The position numbers were made by a program, and so were the translations under genes. This document shows, piece by piece, positions 6,820 through 14,644 of a stretch of DNA of 64,000 nucleotides; position 1 is the stretch's first letter, and each line of letters begins with the position of its first letter. This DNA is from Verrucomicrobiota bacterium (GTDB taxonomy: Bacteria; Verrucomicrobiota; Verrucomicrobiia; Chthoniobacterales; UBA10450). The notes beneath the pieces were generated by a model that ran no database searches, had not been told where the DNA came from, and worked only from the letters and a program-made list of their open reading frames with translations. The DNA is taken from NCBI GenBank assembly GCA_003218375.1, contig QHNH01000016.1:245009-309008 (forward strand), read 5' to 3'.

Positions 6820-9774
6820 ATGACCGCCGCCGAGATTCGTCAATCCTTTCTCGATTTCTTTCGCGAGAAACAGCACAGCGTCGTGCCCTCGGCTTCGCTC
6901 CTGCCGGATTCGCCGAACCTGCTTTTCACGAACGCCGGGATGAACCAGTTCGTCCCGATTTTTCTCGGGCAACAAAAACCGAGCTGGGATCCGCCGCGCG
7001 TGGCCGACACCCAGAAGTGCATCCGGGCCGGAGGCAAGCATAACGATCTCGATGACGTCGGTCTCGACACCTATCACCACACATTTTTCGAGATGCTCGG
7101 CAACTGGAGTTTCGGCGATTATTTCAAAAAGGAAGCGATCGAATGGGCGTGGGAACTCGTGGTCGGGCGCTGGAAACTTCCAGCGTCGCGGCTTTACGCG
7201 ACGGTTTACAAACCGGGCCCGGGCGAACCGAGCGAGTTCGACCAGGAAGCGCACGATTACTGGGCGACATTGTTCGAGAAGGCCGGGCTCGATCCCGCCG
7301 TCCATGTCGTCAACGGGAACAAGAAGGACAACTTTTGGATGATGGGCGATACCGGGCCGTGCGGCCCGTGCTCCGAATTACACGTCGATCTCACGCCGGC
7401 CGGCGACACGAAAGGCTCGCTCGTCAACGCCGGTGATGCTCGCTGCATCGAGATCTGGAACCTCGTGTTCATTCAGTTCAACGCGAACGCGGATGCGACG
7501 TTCTCGCCTTTGCCGCAGCGTCACGTCGATACCGGCCTGGGCCTGGAGCGCATCACGGCGATGATCCAAGGTACGAAGAATTTCACCGATTTCACTGGCA
7601 TCATCTCGAACTACGAGACCAATGTCTTCCGCCCCATCTTCGACGAATTGGAGAAGCTGAGCGGGAAAAAATACACCAGCACGTTGCCGGATTCTTCGGA
7701 TCGGGGAGCGCACGCGCCCTCGCGTGCCGGAGTCGGCGCCTCGCCGACGGCATCCGGCGAGGCGCCGGACGCAACACCCGAGGCGGGTGTGCTCCCCAGA
7801 GCAGAACAAGAGAAGATCGACATCGCCTTCCGTGTCATCGCCGATCACATCCGCACGTTGAGTTTCGCCATCGCGGATGGAATCCAGCCGAGCAACGAAG
7901 GACGCGGCTACGTCCTGCGCCGCATCCTGCGCCGCGCCGTACGTTATGGACGCACGCTTGGCTTTCAACAGCCGTTCTTCTACCTCCTGGTCGATGTCCT
8001 CGCCAACACGATGGGCGATGTTTTTCCGGAACTGCGGAACAAGCACAAGTTGATCAAGGATACACTGCGTCGGGAGGAAGAAGGATTTAACAAAACGCTG
8101 GATAAAGGAATTGAAGTCTTCACGACGGCTACCTTCTGTGTTCCTCCCGAAGACAATCGGAACTTGGGATCAATTACGGCGACAGGGGCTCAGGAAAACG
8201 CTGAGTTCATGACGACTCTGGAGGGGAGAATGATAACTGGTGAGTTCGCCTTCAAACTTTACGACACCTACGGCTTCCCTCTCGATCTGACTGAGCTAAT
8301 GGGTCGCGAGCGCGGCCTGTCTGTTGACGTGGCGGGGTTCGAGCGGCTGATGGATGAACAGCGTGAGCGCGCGCGCAAGAGCCAGAAGAAACAAGCGATC
8401 GAGCTCGAAGACGGGAAGCTGGATGTCGCGCCGACAAAGTTTCTTGGCTACGATTTTCCGGAGATGGAAGCGGTCGTCGAAGCAGTGTTGGCCGGTCGCG
8501 CGCCTAACGAGTTCAATATCGTTCTCGACCGAACGCCTTGTTACGCGGAGATGGGCGGTCAGGTTGGTGACCACGGACTGCTTCATGTTCCCGGGCATGA
8601 TCAAAGTGAGGTAGGCCAGCTCGCAATTTTCGACACGCGAAAACGCGGAGATGTTTTCGTTCATGTCAGCCGCCTGATGGAGGGGCGCGCTCCCGAACCG
8701 GGCGAAGCGGTCCGCGTATCGGTCGACGCGGCGCGACGAGATCCGATTCAGGGACATCATACTGTCACGCACGTGTTGCATTGGGCGCTGCACGAGAAAG
8801 TGAGCAAAGAAGCGGTGCAGAAGGGGAGTTACGTCGGGCCGGAGAAATTGACGTTCGATTTTTCGAGTGCGGCGCTGACGGGAGAACAGAAGCGCGAGGT
8901 CGAGAGATTGGTGAACGAGAAGATCGCGGAGAACGCGCCGGTTTCCTGGACGGAGATTCCGTATGCGGAAGCGAAGAAACGTTCGGATATCCAGCAGTTC
9001 TTCGGCGACAAATATGGCGAGAAAGTTCGCGTGGTGCAGATCGGCGGAGAACCGAAGCAGCTCAATGGATACTCGATGGAGCTGTGCGGCGGGACGCATG
9101 TGCGCGCCACGGGCGACATCGGATCGTTTCGGATCGTGAGGGAGGAAGCGATCGCAGCGGGGATTCGCCGGATCGAAGCGGTGGCGGGGGAGGCGGCGAA
9201 AAACTGGGCGCGGGAGGAAGCAGTGCGTCAGCAGGAGAAGTTTGGGGCCCTGGAACGGAAAAAGAGTGGCATCGCGGCGCTGCCGGCGTTCAGCGACAAC
9301 GCGGAGACGGCGACGATGCTGCAGCAAATCGACGCGCGCGCCGCTCATCTCGAAAAGCTCGAGGCCGAAGTGAGCGAGTGGCAAAAACAACAGTCGAAAG
9401 CTTCGGAAGCGGACGTGAAGAGCCGTGCCGCTGCGATCGCGAAAGAGCTTCGCGCGGCGCATGCAACGGACAAGGCGATCGTTGCTTCAGTGGCCGACGC
9501 CGACGGGAAACTGCTTCAGGGCGTGGTCGACGCGCTCAAATCCCATTTTGGCGGACCGATCTTTTTGGCCGGCGCCCTCGACGGACGCGTCGCCTTGGTC
9601 GCATCCGTTCCCAAAGAACTCACGACGCAATTCCAGGCGAATAAGCTGATCCAGGAAATCGCGCCCATCGTCGGCGGCAAAGGCGGCGGCCGGCCGGACA
9701 ATGCGCAGGGCGCAGGGAAAGACACGGCGAAAATCGACGCCGCTCTCGCCCGCGCGCGCGAGCTTCTTCTGTAG
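6820..9774 (+). CDS. alaS: Alanine-tRNA ligase AlaS, with an in-frame repeat insertion
   Basis: 984 residues, longer than the common 870-900. The class II catalytic domain is at the N-terminus (FTNAGMNQFVPIFLG; GDTGPCGPCSELH; DTGLGLERITAMIQG), followed by the tRNA-binding helical region (SNEGRGYVLRRILRRAVRYG), the editing domain with zinc-binding HHTVTHVLH (residue about 647) and LCGGTHV (about 755), and the C-Ala/DHHA1 oligomerisation domain ending GGKGGGRPDNAQGAG. Residues about 295-326 are encoded by a palindromic repeat and have a low-complexity Ala/Gly/Pro/Ser composition; flanking residues (KKYTSTLP, then AEQEKIDIAFRVIADHIRTL) align with normal AlaS. The TAG stop lies inside another repeat. 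The protein should remain active because the insertion is in a linker. Confidence 0.97.
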   Translation: MTAAEIRQSFLDFFREKQHSVVPSASLLPDSPNLLFTNAGMNQFVPIFLGQQKPSWDPPRVADTQKCIRAGGKHNDLDDVGLDTYHHTFFEMLGNWSFGDYFKKEAIEWAWELVVGRWKLPASRLYATVYKPGPGEPSEFDQEAHDYWATLFEKAGLDPAVHVVNGNKKDNFWMMGDTGPCGPCSELHVDLTPAGDTKGSLVNAGDARCIEIWNLVFIQFNANADATFSPLPQRHVDTGLGLERITAMIQGTKNFTDFTGIISNYETNVFRPIFDELEKLSGKKYTSTLPDSSDRGAHAPSRAGVGASPTASGEAPDATPEAGVLPRAEQEKIDIAFRVIADHIRTLSFAIADGIQPSNEGRGYVLRRILRRAVRYGRTLGFQQPFFYLLVDVLANTMGDVFPELRNKHKLIKDTLRREEEGFNKTLDKGIEVFTTATFCVPPEDNRNLGSITATGAQENAEFMTTLEGRMITGEFAFKLYDTYGFPLDLTELMGRERGLSVDVAGFERLMDEQRERARKSQKKQAIELEDGKLDVAPTKFLGYDFPEMEAVVEAVLAGRAPNEFNIVLDRTPCYAEMGGQVGDHGLLHVPGHDQSEVGQLAIFDTRKRGDVFVHVSRLMEGRAPEPGEAVRVSVDAARRDPIQGHHTVTHVLHWALHEKVSKEAVQKGSYVGPEKLTFDFSSAALTGEQKREVERLVNEKIAENAPVSWTEIPYAEAKKRSDIQQFFGDKYGEKVRVVQIGGEPKQLNGYSMELCGGTHVRATGDIGSFRIVREEAIAAGIRRIEAVAGEAAKNWAREEAVRQQEKFGALERKKSGIAALPAFSDNAETATMLQQIDARAAHLEKLEAEVSEWQKQQSKASEADVKSRAAAIAKELRAAHATDKAIVASVADADGKLLQGVVDALKSHFGGPIFLAGALDGRVALVASVPKELTTQFQANKLIQEIAPIVGGKGGGRPDNAQGAGKDTAKIDAALARARELLL
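7703..7797. repeat. Palindromic repeat inserted within the alaS coding sequence
   Basis: Ends GGGGAGCGCACGCGCC and (inverse) GGGGAGCACACCCGCC form a long imperfect stem; a second inner stem is CGGCGCCTCGCCGACGG against CCGGCGAGGCGCCG. The element is open in the alaS frame and adds about 32 residues between conserved blocks, so it must have added a multiple of three bases. Confidence 0.85.
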
Positions 9775-9855
9775 CCGCTGCCCTGCGGGCAGCGCGAGAG
9801 CGACAAGACAGCGACGCCACCGCCCGCGCTTCGCATAGCGAAGCGGCTACAGAAG
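9766..9855. repeat. Interspersed inverted repeat, CTGTAGC family, copy 2
   Basis: CTTCTGTAGCCGCT at the left and AGCGGCTACAGAAG at the right are inverse complements, with smaller hairpins inside (GCCCTGCGGGC; CGCTTCGCATAGCGAAGCG). The alaS stop TAG (9772-9774) is in the left end. It separates alaS from the convergent DUF3667 gene and may act as a bidirectional terminator. Confidence 0.9.
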
Positions 9856-9870
9856 CGATCGGGGCGACAG

Positions 9871-11190
9871 CTAACTTGGCAACAACAGAGTCACCAACGC
9901 GGTTGCTCCGACCGCGACGATCAGGATCACGAAATAAACGATTCCGCCGAACACGAACTTAACTAGGGTAAGGAACCAGCCCTGCCCGTAGACGCGGCGG
10001 ATGGAGAGAAAGATCTGGACGAGAATCGCGAGCGTCATAAGTCCGGTAATCCATCCGGCGAGGGCCGGCACGGTTCGATTGGCGCCCATTACGGCGAGCG
10101 AGGTGATGATTACCGCCACATAAAGAAAAGTGTGGACGTGCAACGCGTAGACCAGGTGCTCGACGTAGAAGCGCCGCTTGCGGAGGTAGAGAATTTTCAG
10201 GACGAAAGCAAAAAGCGGGATGCAGCAGAGCATCATCGCCGGGATGTTACTCCTCAAGGTGTCGGCGAAAAGGCGGGCCTTGCTGCCGTCCTCGCCAATC
10301 TTTTCTTTGATCTGCTTTTCTATCCATATTCCGAAAGGCGTTTTCTTGCCGTCCGCGCGGGTGCTGAAATGCATAGTCTCGTTTTCCTTTGGCTTTGGGG
10401 TCGCGCTCACCGCAGGAACTGATGGCTGATCTCCAGATTCGGTCGCGATGGAAGGATCGGTCACTTTGATTGAAGCATCGGGCACGTTACGTGGAGGTGC
10501 TGGCGCTTTGGAAATGCGCGCGATGGCCGTGGCCATTTCCGCGCGTTCCTCCACGGTAAGATTCTTTCGGAAGCTCGATTTGAGAAAGACGCGAAATGCC
10601 GCCTTAAGCTCGGCGCGTTCCTGTTCCGAGAGCGTCCCCTCGCCTTGCAAGAGTTTTGTGCGCGCGGTCTCCACTTGTTGACGCTGCTCGGCGGTGAGCG
10701 GCGACTCCGGCCCAGTCAACTTGGCGAGATTGGTCGCGAGCTCGGTGCGGTCCTGCACCGTTAATGGAACCGGCGGCGGCGAGTCGAAATTGATCGCGCG
10801 CGCCAGGAGAAAGAAAATAATGCTGGCGATCAGATAGAGACGAAGCGGATGAACGTAGCGGGCGCGGCGGCCGGCGTTGAAGTCGTTCGTCAGCTCCCAT
10901 GGGCGAATCAAAAGCAGGCCCAGCGTTTTGAGAAATTTCGTGTCCCAGTTCAGGAAGGAATCCGCGGCGTCCCACAGGACTCGAAGAATCGAACGGCGGT
11001 AGTCGATCGCATGCTGTCCGCATTGCGCGCAGAACTCGCCCGTCAAGGGGGCGCCGCAATTCTCGCAATGGGTCAGCGGCTGCTCCGGCATTTTCGACCG
11101 GCGCCGGAAGATTCCGCGCCGTCGCGGCGGCTCCTCGGCCACCGAGGAAGCGGCATCAGCCAGGATAATGTTTTCGAGTTCGTCGCTCAT
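9871..11190 (-). CDS. DUF3667 membrane protein with zinc ribbon
   Basis: 439 residues. A zinc-ribbon CENCGAPLTGEFCAQCGQ (Cys 42, 45, 54, 57) is followed by the DUF3667 signature (WDTKFLKTLGLLLIRPWEL, then a Gly-Arg-Arg-Ala-Arg-Tyr-Val-His-Pro-Leu segment) and a first membrane helix near residue 120. A long charged cytoplasmic or periplasmic insert (about 150-290) follows, then four C-terminal membrane helices (for example AMMLCCIPLFAFVLKILYL). The family is widespread in Bacteroidota and Verrucomicrobiota and has no established function. It lies 10 bp downstream of the yebC gene on the same strand, so the two probably share a transcript. Confidence 0.85.
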   Translation of the reverse strand: MSDELENIILADAASSVAEEPPRRRGIFRRRSKMPEQPLTHCENCGAPLTGEFCAQCGQHAIDYRRSILRVLWDAADSFLNWDTKFLKTLGLLLIRPWELTNDFNAGRRARYVHPLRLYLIASIIFFLLARAINFDSPPPVPLTVQDRTELATNLAKLTGPESPLTAEQRQQVETARTKLLQGEGTLSEQERAELKAAFRVFLKSSFRKNLTVEERAEMATAIARISKAPAPPRNVPDASIKVTDPSIATESGDQPSVPAVSATPKPKENETMHFSTRADGKKTPFGIWIEKQIKEKIGEDGSKARLFADTLRSNIPAMMLCCIPLFAFVLKILYLRKRRFYVEHLVYALHVHTFLYVAVIITSLAVMGANRTVPALAGWITGLMTLAILVQIFLSIRRVYGQGWFLTLVKFVFGGIVYFVILIVAVGATALVTLLLPS

Positions 11191-11200
11191 CGTCTCCGCG

Positions 11201-11935
11201 TCATTTTATCGCCGCCCACACTCGATGCACGTCGTCGTGGTCTTCGAGCGTCCGGAGAAATTCGCCGGTGTGGGTGCGCTGTTCGTCGGTCAGCTCGGGG
11301 AAATTTTTGGCAAGGTAACCGAGCTCGCTGGTGACGATCGTCCAGCCATTCGCGGCCAACCATTGCGAAACCGAATGCAGATCGCCGCGCTCGGTGATGA
11401 AACGCGCGCCAGCCGCGCCTTCCGGGATATCGTCATTCTGCGCTGGCGAAAGCGGTTCGACATTTTGCGCGCCGGCTTCGATCGCCGCCGCTTCAATGTC
11501 CGCGCTCGGATCGGCGTCGTGCGCGTCCACGAGTCCGACATGATCGAAGAGGAATTTGTTGCTGCCGGGCGCGCCGAGCTGGCCACCTTTCTTGAACAGG
11601 ACGCGAATTTCTGGCGCGGTGCGGTTGTTGTTGTCGGTGAGGACTTCGACAATGATCGGCACCTTGTTCGGCGCGTAACCTTCGAAGACGACCTGCTCCA
11701 TGACGAGCTTCTCGTCGCCGATCCCGGCGCCCTTCTTGATCGCGCGCTCAACCACGTCGCGCGTCACGTTGGCCTTTCGCGCCTTGTCCACCACAGCCGC
11801 CAGGCGCGGATTGCCCGCCACCTCGGCTCCACCGAGTTTCGCCGCGACCATTATTTCCTTTACGAGCTTTCCGACGATCTGGCCTTTCTTGAGTCCAGCG
11901 ACTTCTCGTTTCGCGTGCAACCATTGGCGACCCAT
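11201..11935 (-). CDS. YebC/PmpR (TACO1) family regulatory protein
   Basis: 244 residues, normal length for the family. It starts MGRQWLHAKREVAGLKKGQI, then shows the family core NPRLAAVVDKARKANVTRDV, ERAIKKGAG and YAPNKVPIIVEVLTDNNNRT, with the late DFxT-like region weaker than usual. The family has been described both as DNA-binding regulators (PmpR) and as ribosome-associated factors that relieve stalling at proline-rich stretches (YebC/TACO1); the sequence alone does not decide. The usual N-terminal AGHSKW is altered to GRQWLH, as in the YeeN-like subgroup. It is followed at 10 bp by the DUF3667 gene. Confidence 0.88.
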   Translation of the reverse strand: MGRQWLHAKREVAGLKKGQIVGKLVKEIMVAAKLGGAEVAGNPRLAAVVDKARKANVTRDVVERAIKKGAGIGDEKLVMEQVVFEGYAPNKVPIIVEVLTDNNNRTAPEIRVLFKKGGQLGAPGSNKFLFDHVGLVDAHDADPSADIEAAAIEAGAQNVEPLSPAQNDDIPEGAAGARFITERGDLHSVSQWLAANGWTIVTSELGYLAKNFPELTDEQRTHTGEFLRTLEDHDDVHRVWAAIK

Positions 11936-11980
11936 GTTCTGGGTTTAGCAGTTGCGGCGTGGCTCAGCAAGCGAGCGCCT

Positions 11981-12063
11981 CTTCTGTAGCCGCCGCCCTG
12001 TGGGCGGCGTGAGAGCAGGCAAGGCTAACACCCACGCTTCGCACAGCGAAGCGGCTACAGAAG
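11981..12063. repeat. Interspersed inverted repeat, CTGTAGC family, copy 3
   Basis: CTTCTGTAGCCGC...GCGGCTACAGAAG ends, with inner hairpins CGCCGCCCTGTGGGCGGCG and GCTTCGCACAGCGAAGC. It lies between yebC (start side) and the 3' end of a small membrane-protein gene. Confidence 0.9.
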
Positions 12064-12076
12064 AGCGGCTAGACCG

Positions 12077-12289
12077 CTACTCGCGAAACAGAAATAGCGC
12101 CGCAGTCCCGACAGCCCCGATCGCAAAGAGCGCGATGTCGTTCGCAACGAAATAGGGATACGCCATCAGCGCGAGCCCCAGGAACATCGGCTTCCAGACG
12201 TGCATTCGTTTTCCGTAAATGAACGCGACGAAACCGATCGAGCCGAAGAGCAATCCGCCGATGAGATTCGCGCCGCTGAAAACAGGCAT
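12077..12289 (-). CDS. Small membrane protein of unknown function
   Basis: 70 residues from the internal ATG (MPVFSGANLIGGLLFGSIGF); the frame extends 14 residues further up to 12331, but those residues are polar and atypical. Three hydrophobic stretches are visible: GGLLFGSIGFVAFIYG, PMFLGLALMAYPYFVA and ALFAIGAVGTAALFLF. Similar short three-helix proteins occur widely in proteobacteria and Verrucomicrobia as uncharacterised 'amino acid transport' or conserved hypothetical proteins; I cannot assign a function. It is divergent from the APC permease, 85 bp away. Confidence 0.65.
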   Translation of the reverse strand: MPVFSGANLIGGLLFGSIGFVAFIYGKRMHVWKPMFLGLALMAYPYFVANDIALFAIGAVGTAALFLFRE

Positions 12290-12374
12290 GCTGTTTTTGG
12301 AAGCTAAAGGCGAGCCACGCCCGAGGATCAATTAGCGTTGACCACCTAGCGGCGAATCGCCATACCATCGCGGC

Positions 12375-13904
12375 GTGGCAAGTTCGCTTTTCTCGCGTAA
12401 ACCGATCGCGGCTTTAGTCGCAGAGGGAGAGAATCCCAAAGGTCTCCGCCGGGTGCTTGGTCCTGGAGACTTGATCATGCTCGCGATCGGCGCCGTGATT
12501 GGCGCCGGTATTTTTTCCTCCATCGGCACGGCCGCGGCCGGCGAGATTTTGCCGAGTGGGGAAGTCATTCGGCTCGGCGCGGGACCGGCCTTGATCTTGT
12601 CGTTCGTTTTGTTAGGCGTGGTCTGCGGTCTCGCAGCGCTTTGTTATGCAGAACTCGCGGCGATGATTCCGCAAGCTGGCAGTGCCTATGCCTACTCTTA
12701 CGCGACCCTGGGCGAACTGGTCGCGTGGATCATAGGTTGGGATCTCATTCTCGAGTACGCCGTCGGCAACGTCGCCGTCGCCATCGCATGGAGCGGTTAT
12801 TTAACGTCACTGCTCTCGGGTTTCGGGATTTCTTTTCCAGATTGGCTCACCCACGGCTATCGCACCGCGCTATTCAGCAGCGATCCCGCCGTGCATGGTC
12901 TGTTGCAAACCGCCCCACGCATCTTCGGGATTCCGATTTTGTTGAACTTGCCGGCCTTCGCCATCGTCATGGCGATCACCTGCCTGCTCTATCGCGGGGT
13001 GCGCGAAAGTGCGCGGGCGAACAATATCATGGTGGTGGTGAAATTGCTGGTTCTGGCGCTCTTCGTGGGTGTCGGCGCGTTCCACATTAACCCGGAAAAC
13101 TACAAACCGTTCGCGCCTAACGGATGGGCGGGCATCCATCAAGGCGCGGCCATTATCTTTTTTGCCTATATCGGGTTCGACGCCATCTCGACCGCCGCGG
13201 AAGAGACAAAAAATCCGCAGCGTAACATGCCGATCGGCATTCTCGGCGGGCTGGCGATTTGCACTTTGATTTATGTCGTCGTCGGCGCAGTTGCGACCGG
13301 GATCGTGCCCTACACGCAATTGAAGGCCGCCGATCCACTTTCACGCGCGCTCGAGTTGGCCCATTTGCCGAGCGCGAGTTGGATTGTCGCATTTGGCGCT
13401 GTCGTCTCGTTGACCGCGGTGCTGCTCGTGTTTCAATACGGGCAACCCCGGATTCTTTTCGCGATGGCGCGCGATGGATTGTTGCCGCGCTGGGCCGCCA
13501 AGGTGCATCCGCGATTCAGAACGCCGCACATCACCACGGTTGTTACCGGGCTATTCGTCGGCGTCGGCGCCTTGTATTTTGACGAGAACGAAATCTACGA
13601 CCTAACGAATATCGGAACGCTGGCCGCCTTCGCCATCGTGTGCGTGGGAGTGCTCGTCTTGCGCTATTCCGATCCGGAGAGGAAACGCCCATTTCGAGTG
13701 CGAGCGTTGCCGGTGGTGGCGATTGCGGGCGCGCTGGCCTGTCTTTACACGATGAAAGGTCTGCCGGTTACCGCCTGGCAACGTTTCGGCGTCTGGCTCG
13801 CGCTCGGGCTCGGGTTGTATTTTGCCTACGGGTTTCGCCATTCCACGCTCCGTCGTGGTGCGCCTCCGGAGCCGGTGCAGCCGCCACCTTCCATCGTCCC
13901 GTAA
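12375..13904 (+). CDS. APC family amino acid permease (cationic amino acid type)
   Basis: 509 residues and about twelve membrane helices, from VLGPGDLIMLAIGAVIGAGI (the substrate-binding GAxIGxGIF-type unwound helix 1) to LGLGLYFAYGFRHS. Helix 6 contains IIFFAYIGFDAISTAAEET, the signature of the CAT/YfnA branch of amino acid-polyamine-organocation symporters that take up amino acids with protons. The start is GTG at 12375, giving MASSLFSRKPIAAL, a typical short cytoplasmic N-terminus for this branch. The tail is Pro-rich. Specific substrate cannot be read from sequence. Confidence in class is high. Confidence 0.92.
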   Translation: MASSLFSRKPIAALVAEGENPKGLRRVLGPGDLIMLAIGAVIGAGIFSSIGTAAAGEILPSGEVIRLGAGPALILSFVLLGVVCGLAALCYAELAAMIPQAGSAYAYSYATLGELVAWIIGWDLILEYAVGNVAVAIAWSGYLTSLLSGFGISFPDWLTHGYRTALFSSDPAVHGLLQTAPRIFGIPILLNLPAFAIVMAITCLLYRGVRESARANNIMVVVKLLVLALFVGVGAFHINPENYKPFAPNGWAGIHQGAAIIFFAYIGFDAISTAAEETKNPQRNMPIGILGGLAICTLIYVVVGAVATGIVPYTQLKAADPLSRALELAHLPSASWIVAFGAVVSLTAVLLVFQYGQPRILFAMARDGLLPRWAAKVHPRFRTPHITTVVTGLFVGVGALYFDENEIYDLTNIGTLAAFAIVCVGVLVLRYSDPERKRPFRVRALPVVAIAGALACLYTMKGLPVTAWQRFGVWLALGLGLYFAYGFRHSTLRRGAPPEPVQPPPSIVP

Positions 13905-13949
13905 GGCTGTGGCCGCGGCGCTCAATCGCCGTGCGTTGCGTTCGCGCCA

Positions 13950-14055
13950 GGAACATAGGCAACTTGCCTGTGTGCCCAGCGGACATGCTGGCCGCTGTCA
14001 GCCTGAGCAGCGGAGTGCAACTCCGCTGGACGCACAGACTGAAAGTCTATGTTCC
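13950..14055. repeat. Interspersed inverted repeat, GGAACATAG family, copy 1
   Basis: GGAACATAGGCAACTTGCCT at the left and (inverse) GGAACATAGACTTTCAGTCT at the right, joined by GTGTGCCC/GCGCACAG-like inner arms. The second copy is at 23943-24043. The TAG stop of the minus-strand VOC gene (14047-14049) is part of the right end. Confidence 0.88.
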
Positions 14056-14529
14056 GCGCAGCAAATCGTCCAGATCGAGCGGAACGGTGAACATCGCCAC
14101 CTCGCCGTTCGGGCCGCGCGGCCAGGATTCTTTCGGCCGATCCCAATAAAGTTCGATGCCGTTCTGGTCGGGATCGCGCAGATACAGCGCTTCGCTCACA
14201 CCGTGATCGCTCGCGCCGTCGAGAGCGATTTTGGCAGCAGTCAATCGGCGGAGCGCGTCCGCGAGCGTGGCCCGGGTCGGATACACAATCGCGAGATGAT
14301 ACAAGCCCGTGCAATGCTCCGGCGGCGGCGACCCGCCCGCGCTTTCCCACGTGTTGAGCCCGATGTGATGATGATAGCCGCCGGCGGAAACAAACGCGGC
14401 TTCCGATCCATATCGCTGCCTCAGCTCGAAACCGAGGACGCCGCAGTAAAACGCGAGTGCGCGATCAATGTCCGAGACCTTCAGATGGACGTGCCCGATG
14501 CGGACGGCGGGATCGATTGGCGTTGTCAT
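14047..14529 (-). CDS. VOC (glyoxalase/dioxygenase) family protein
   Basis: 160 residues with the beta-alpha-beta-beta-beta fold of vicinal oxygen chelate proteins: IGHVHLKVSDIDRALAFYCG (metal-ligand His), a central HHHIGLNTWES block, HLAIVYPTRATLADALRR and SEALYLRDPDQNGIELYWDR (final Glu ligand). The arrangement resembles the CatE/2,3-dihydroxybiphenyl-dioxygenase-like group. Substrate is unknown. The last codons (GGA ACA TAG) lie in a palindromic repeat, so the original C-terminus may have been replaced. It converges with the APC permease gene. Confidence 0.88.
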   Translation of the reverse strand: MTTPIDPAVRIGHVHLKVSDIDRALAFYCGVLGFELRQRYGSEAAFVSAGGYHHHIGLNTWESAGGSPPPEHCTGLYHLAIVYPTRATLADALRRLTAAKIALDGASDHGVSEALYLRDPDQNGIELYWDRPKESWPRGPNGEVAMFTVPLDLDDLLRGT

Positions 14530-14548
14530 TCAATCTTTCGTCGCCATT

Positions 14549-14638
14549 CTTCTGTAGCCGCTTCGCTGTGCGAAGCGTGAGTGATGCGCTGCTGCAGAGA
14601 TAACCCTCGCGTCGCCCACAGGGCGACGGCTACAGAAG
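14549..14638. repeat. Interspersed inverted repeat, CTGTAGC family, copy 4
   Basis: CTTCTGTAGCCG...CGGCTACAGAAG ends; inner hairpins CGCTTCGCTGTGCGAAGCG and CGTCGCCCACAGGGCGACG. It fills the gap between the ubiB-like gene end and the VOC gene start. Confidence 0.9.
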
Positions 14639-14644
14639 AGGTTT

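Noticed and set aside
8296-9462. 388-codon minus-strand frame in alaS
   Set aside because: Antisense shadow of the editing and C-terminal domains of AlaS; Arg/Leu/Phe-rich, with no recognisable motif.
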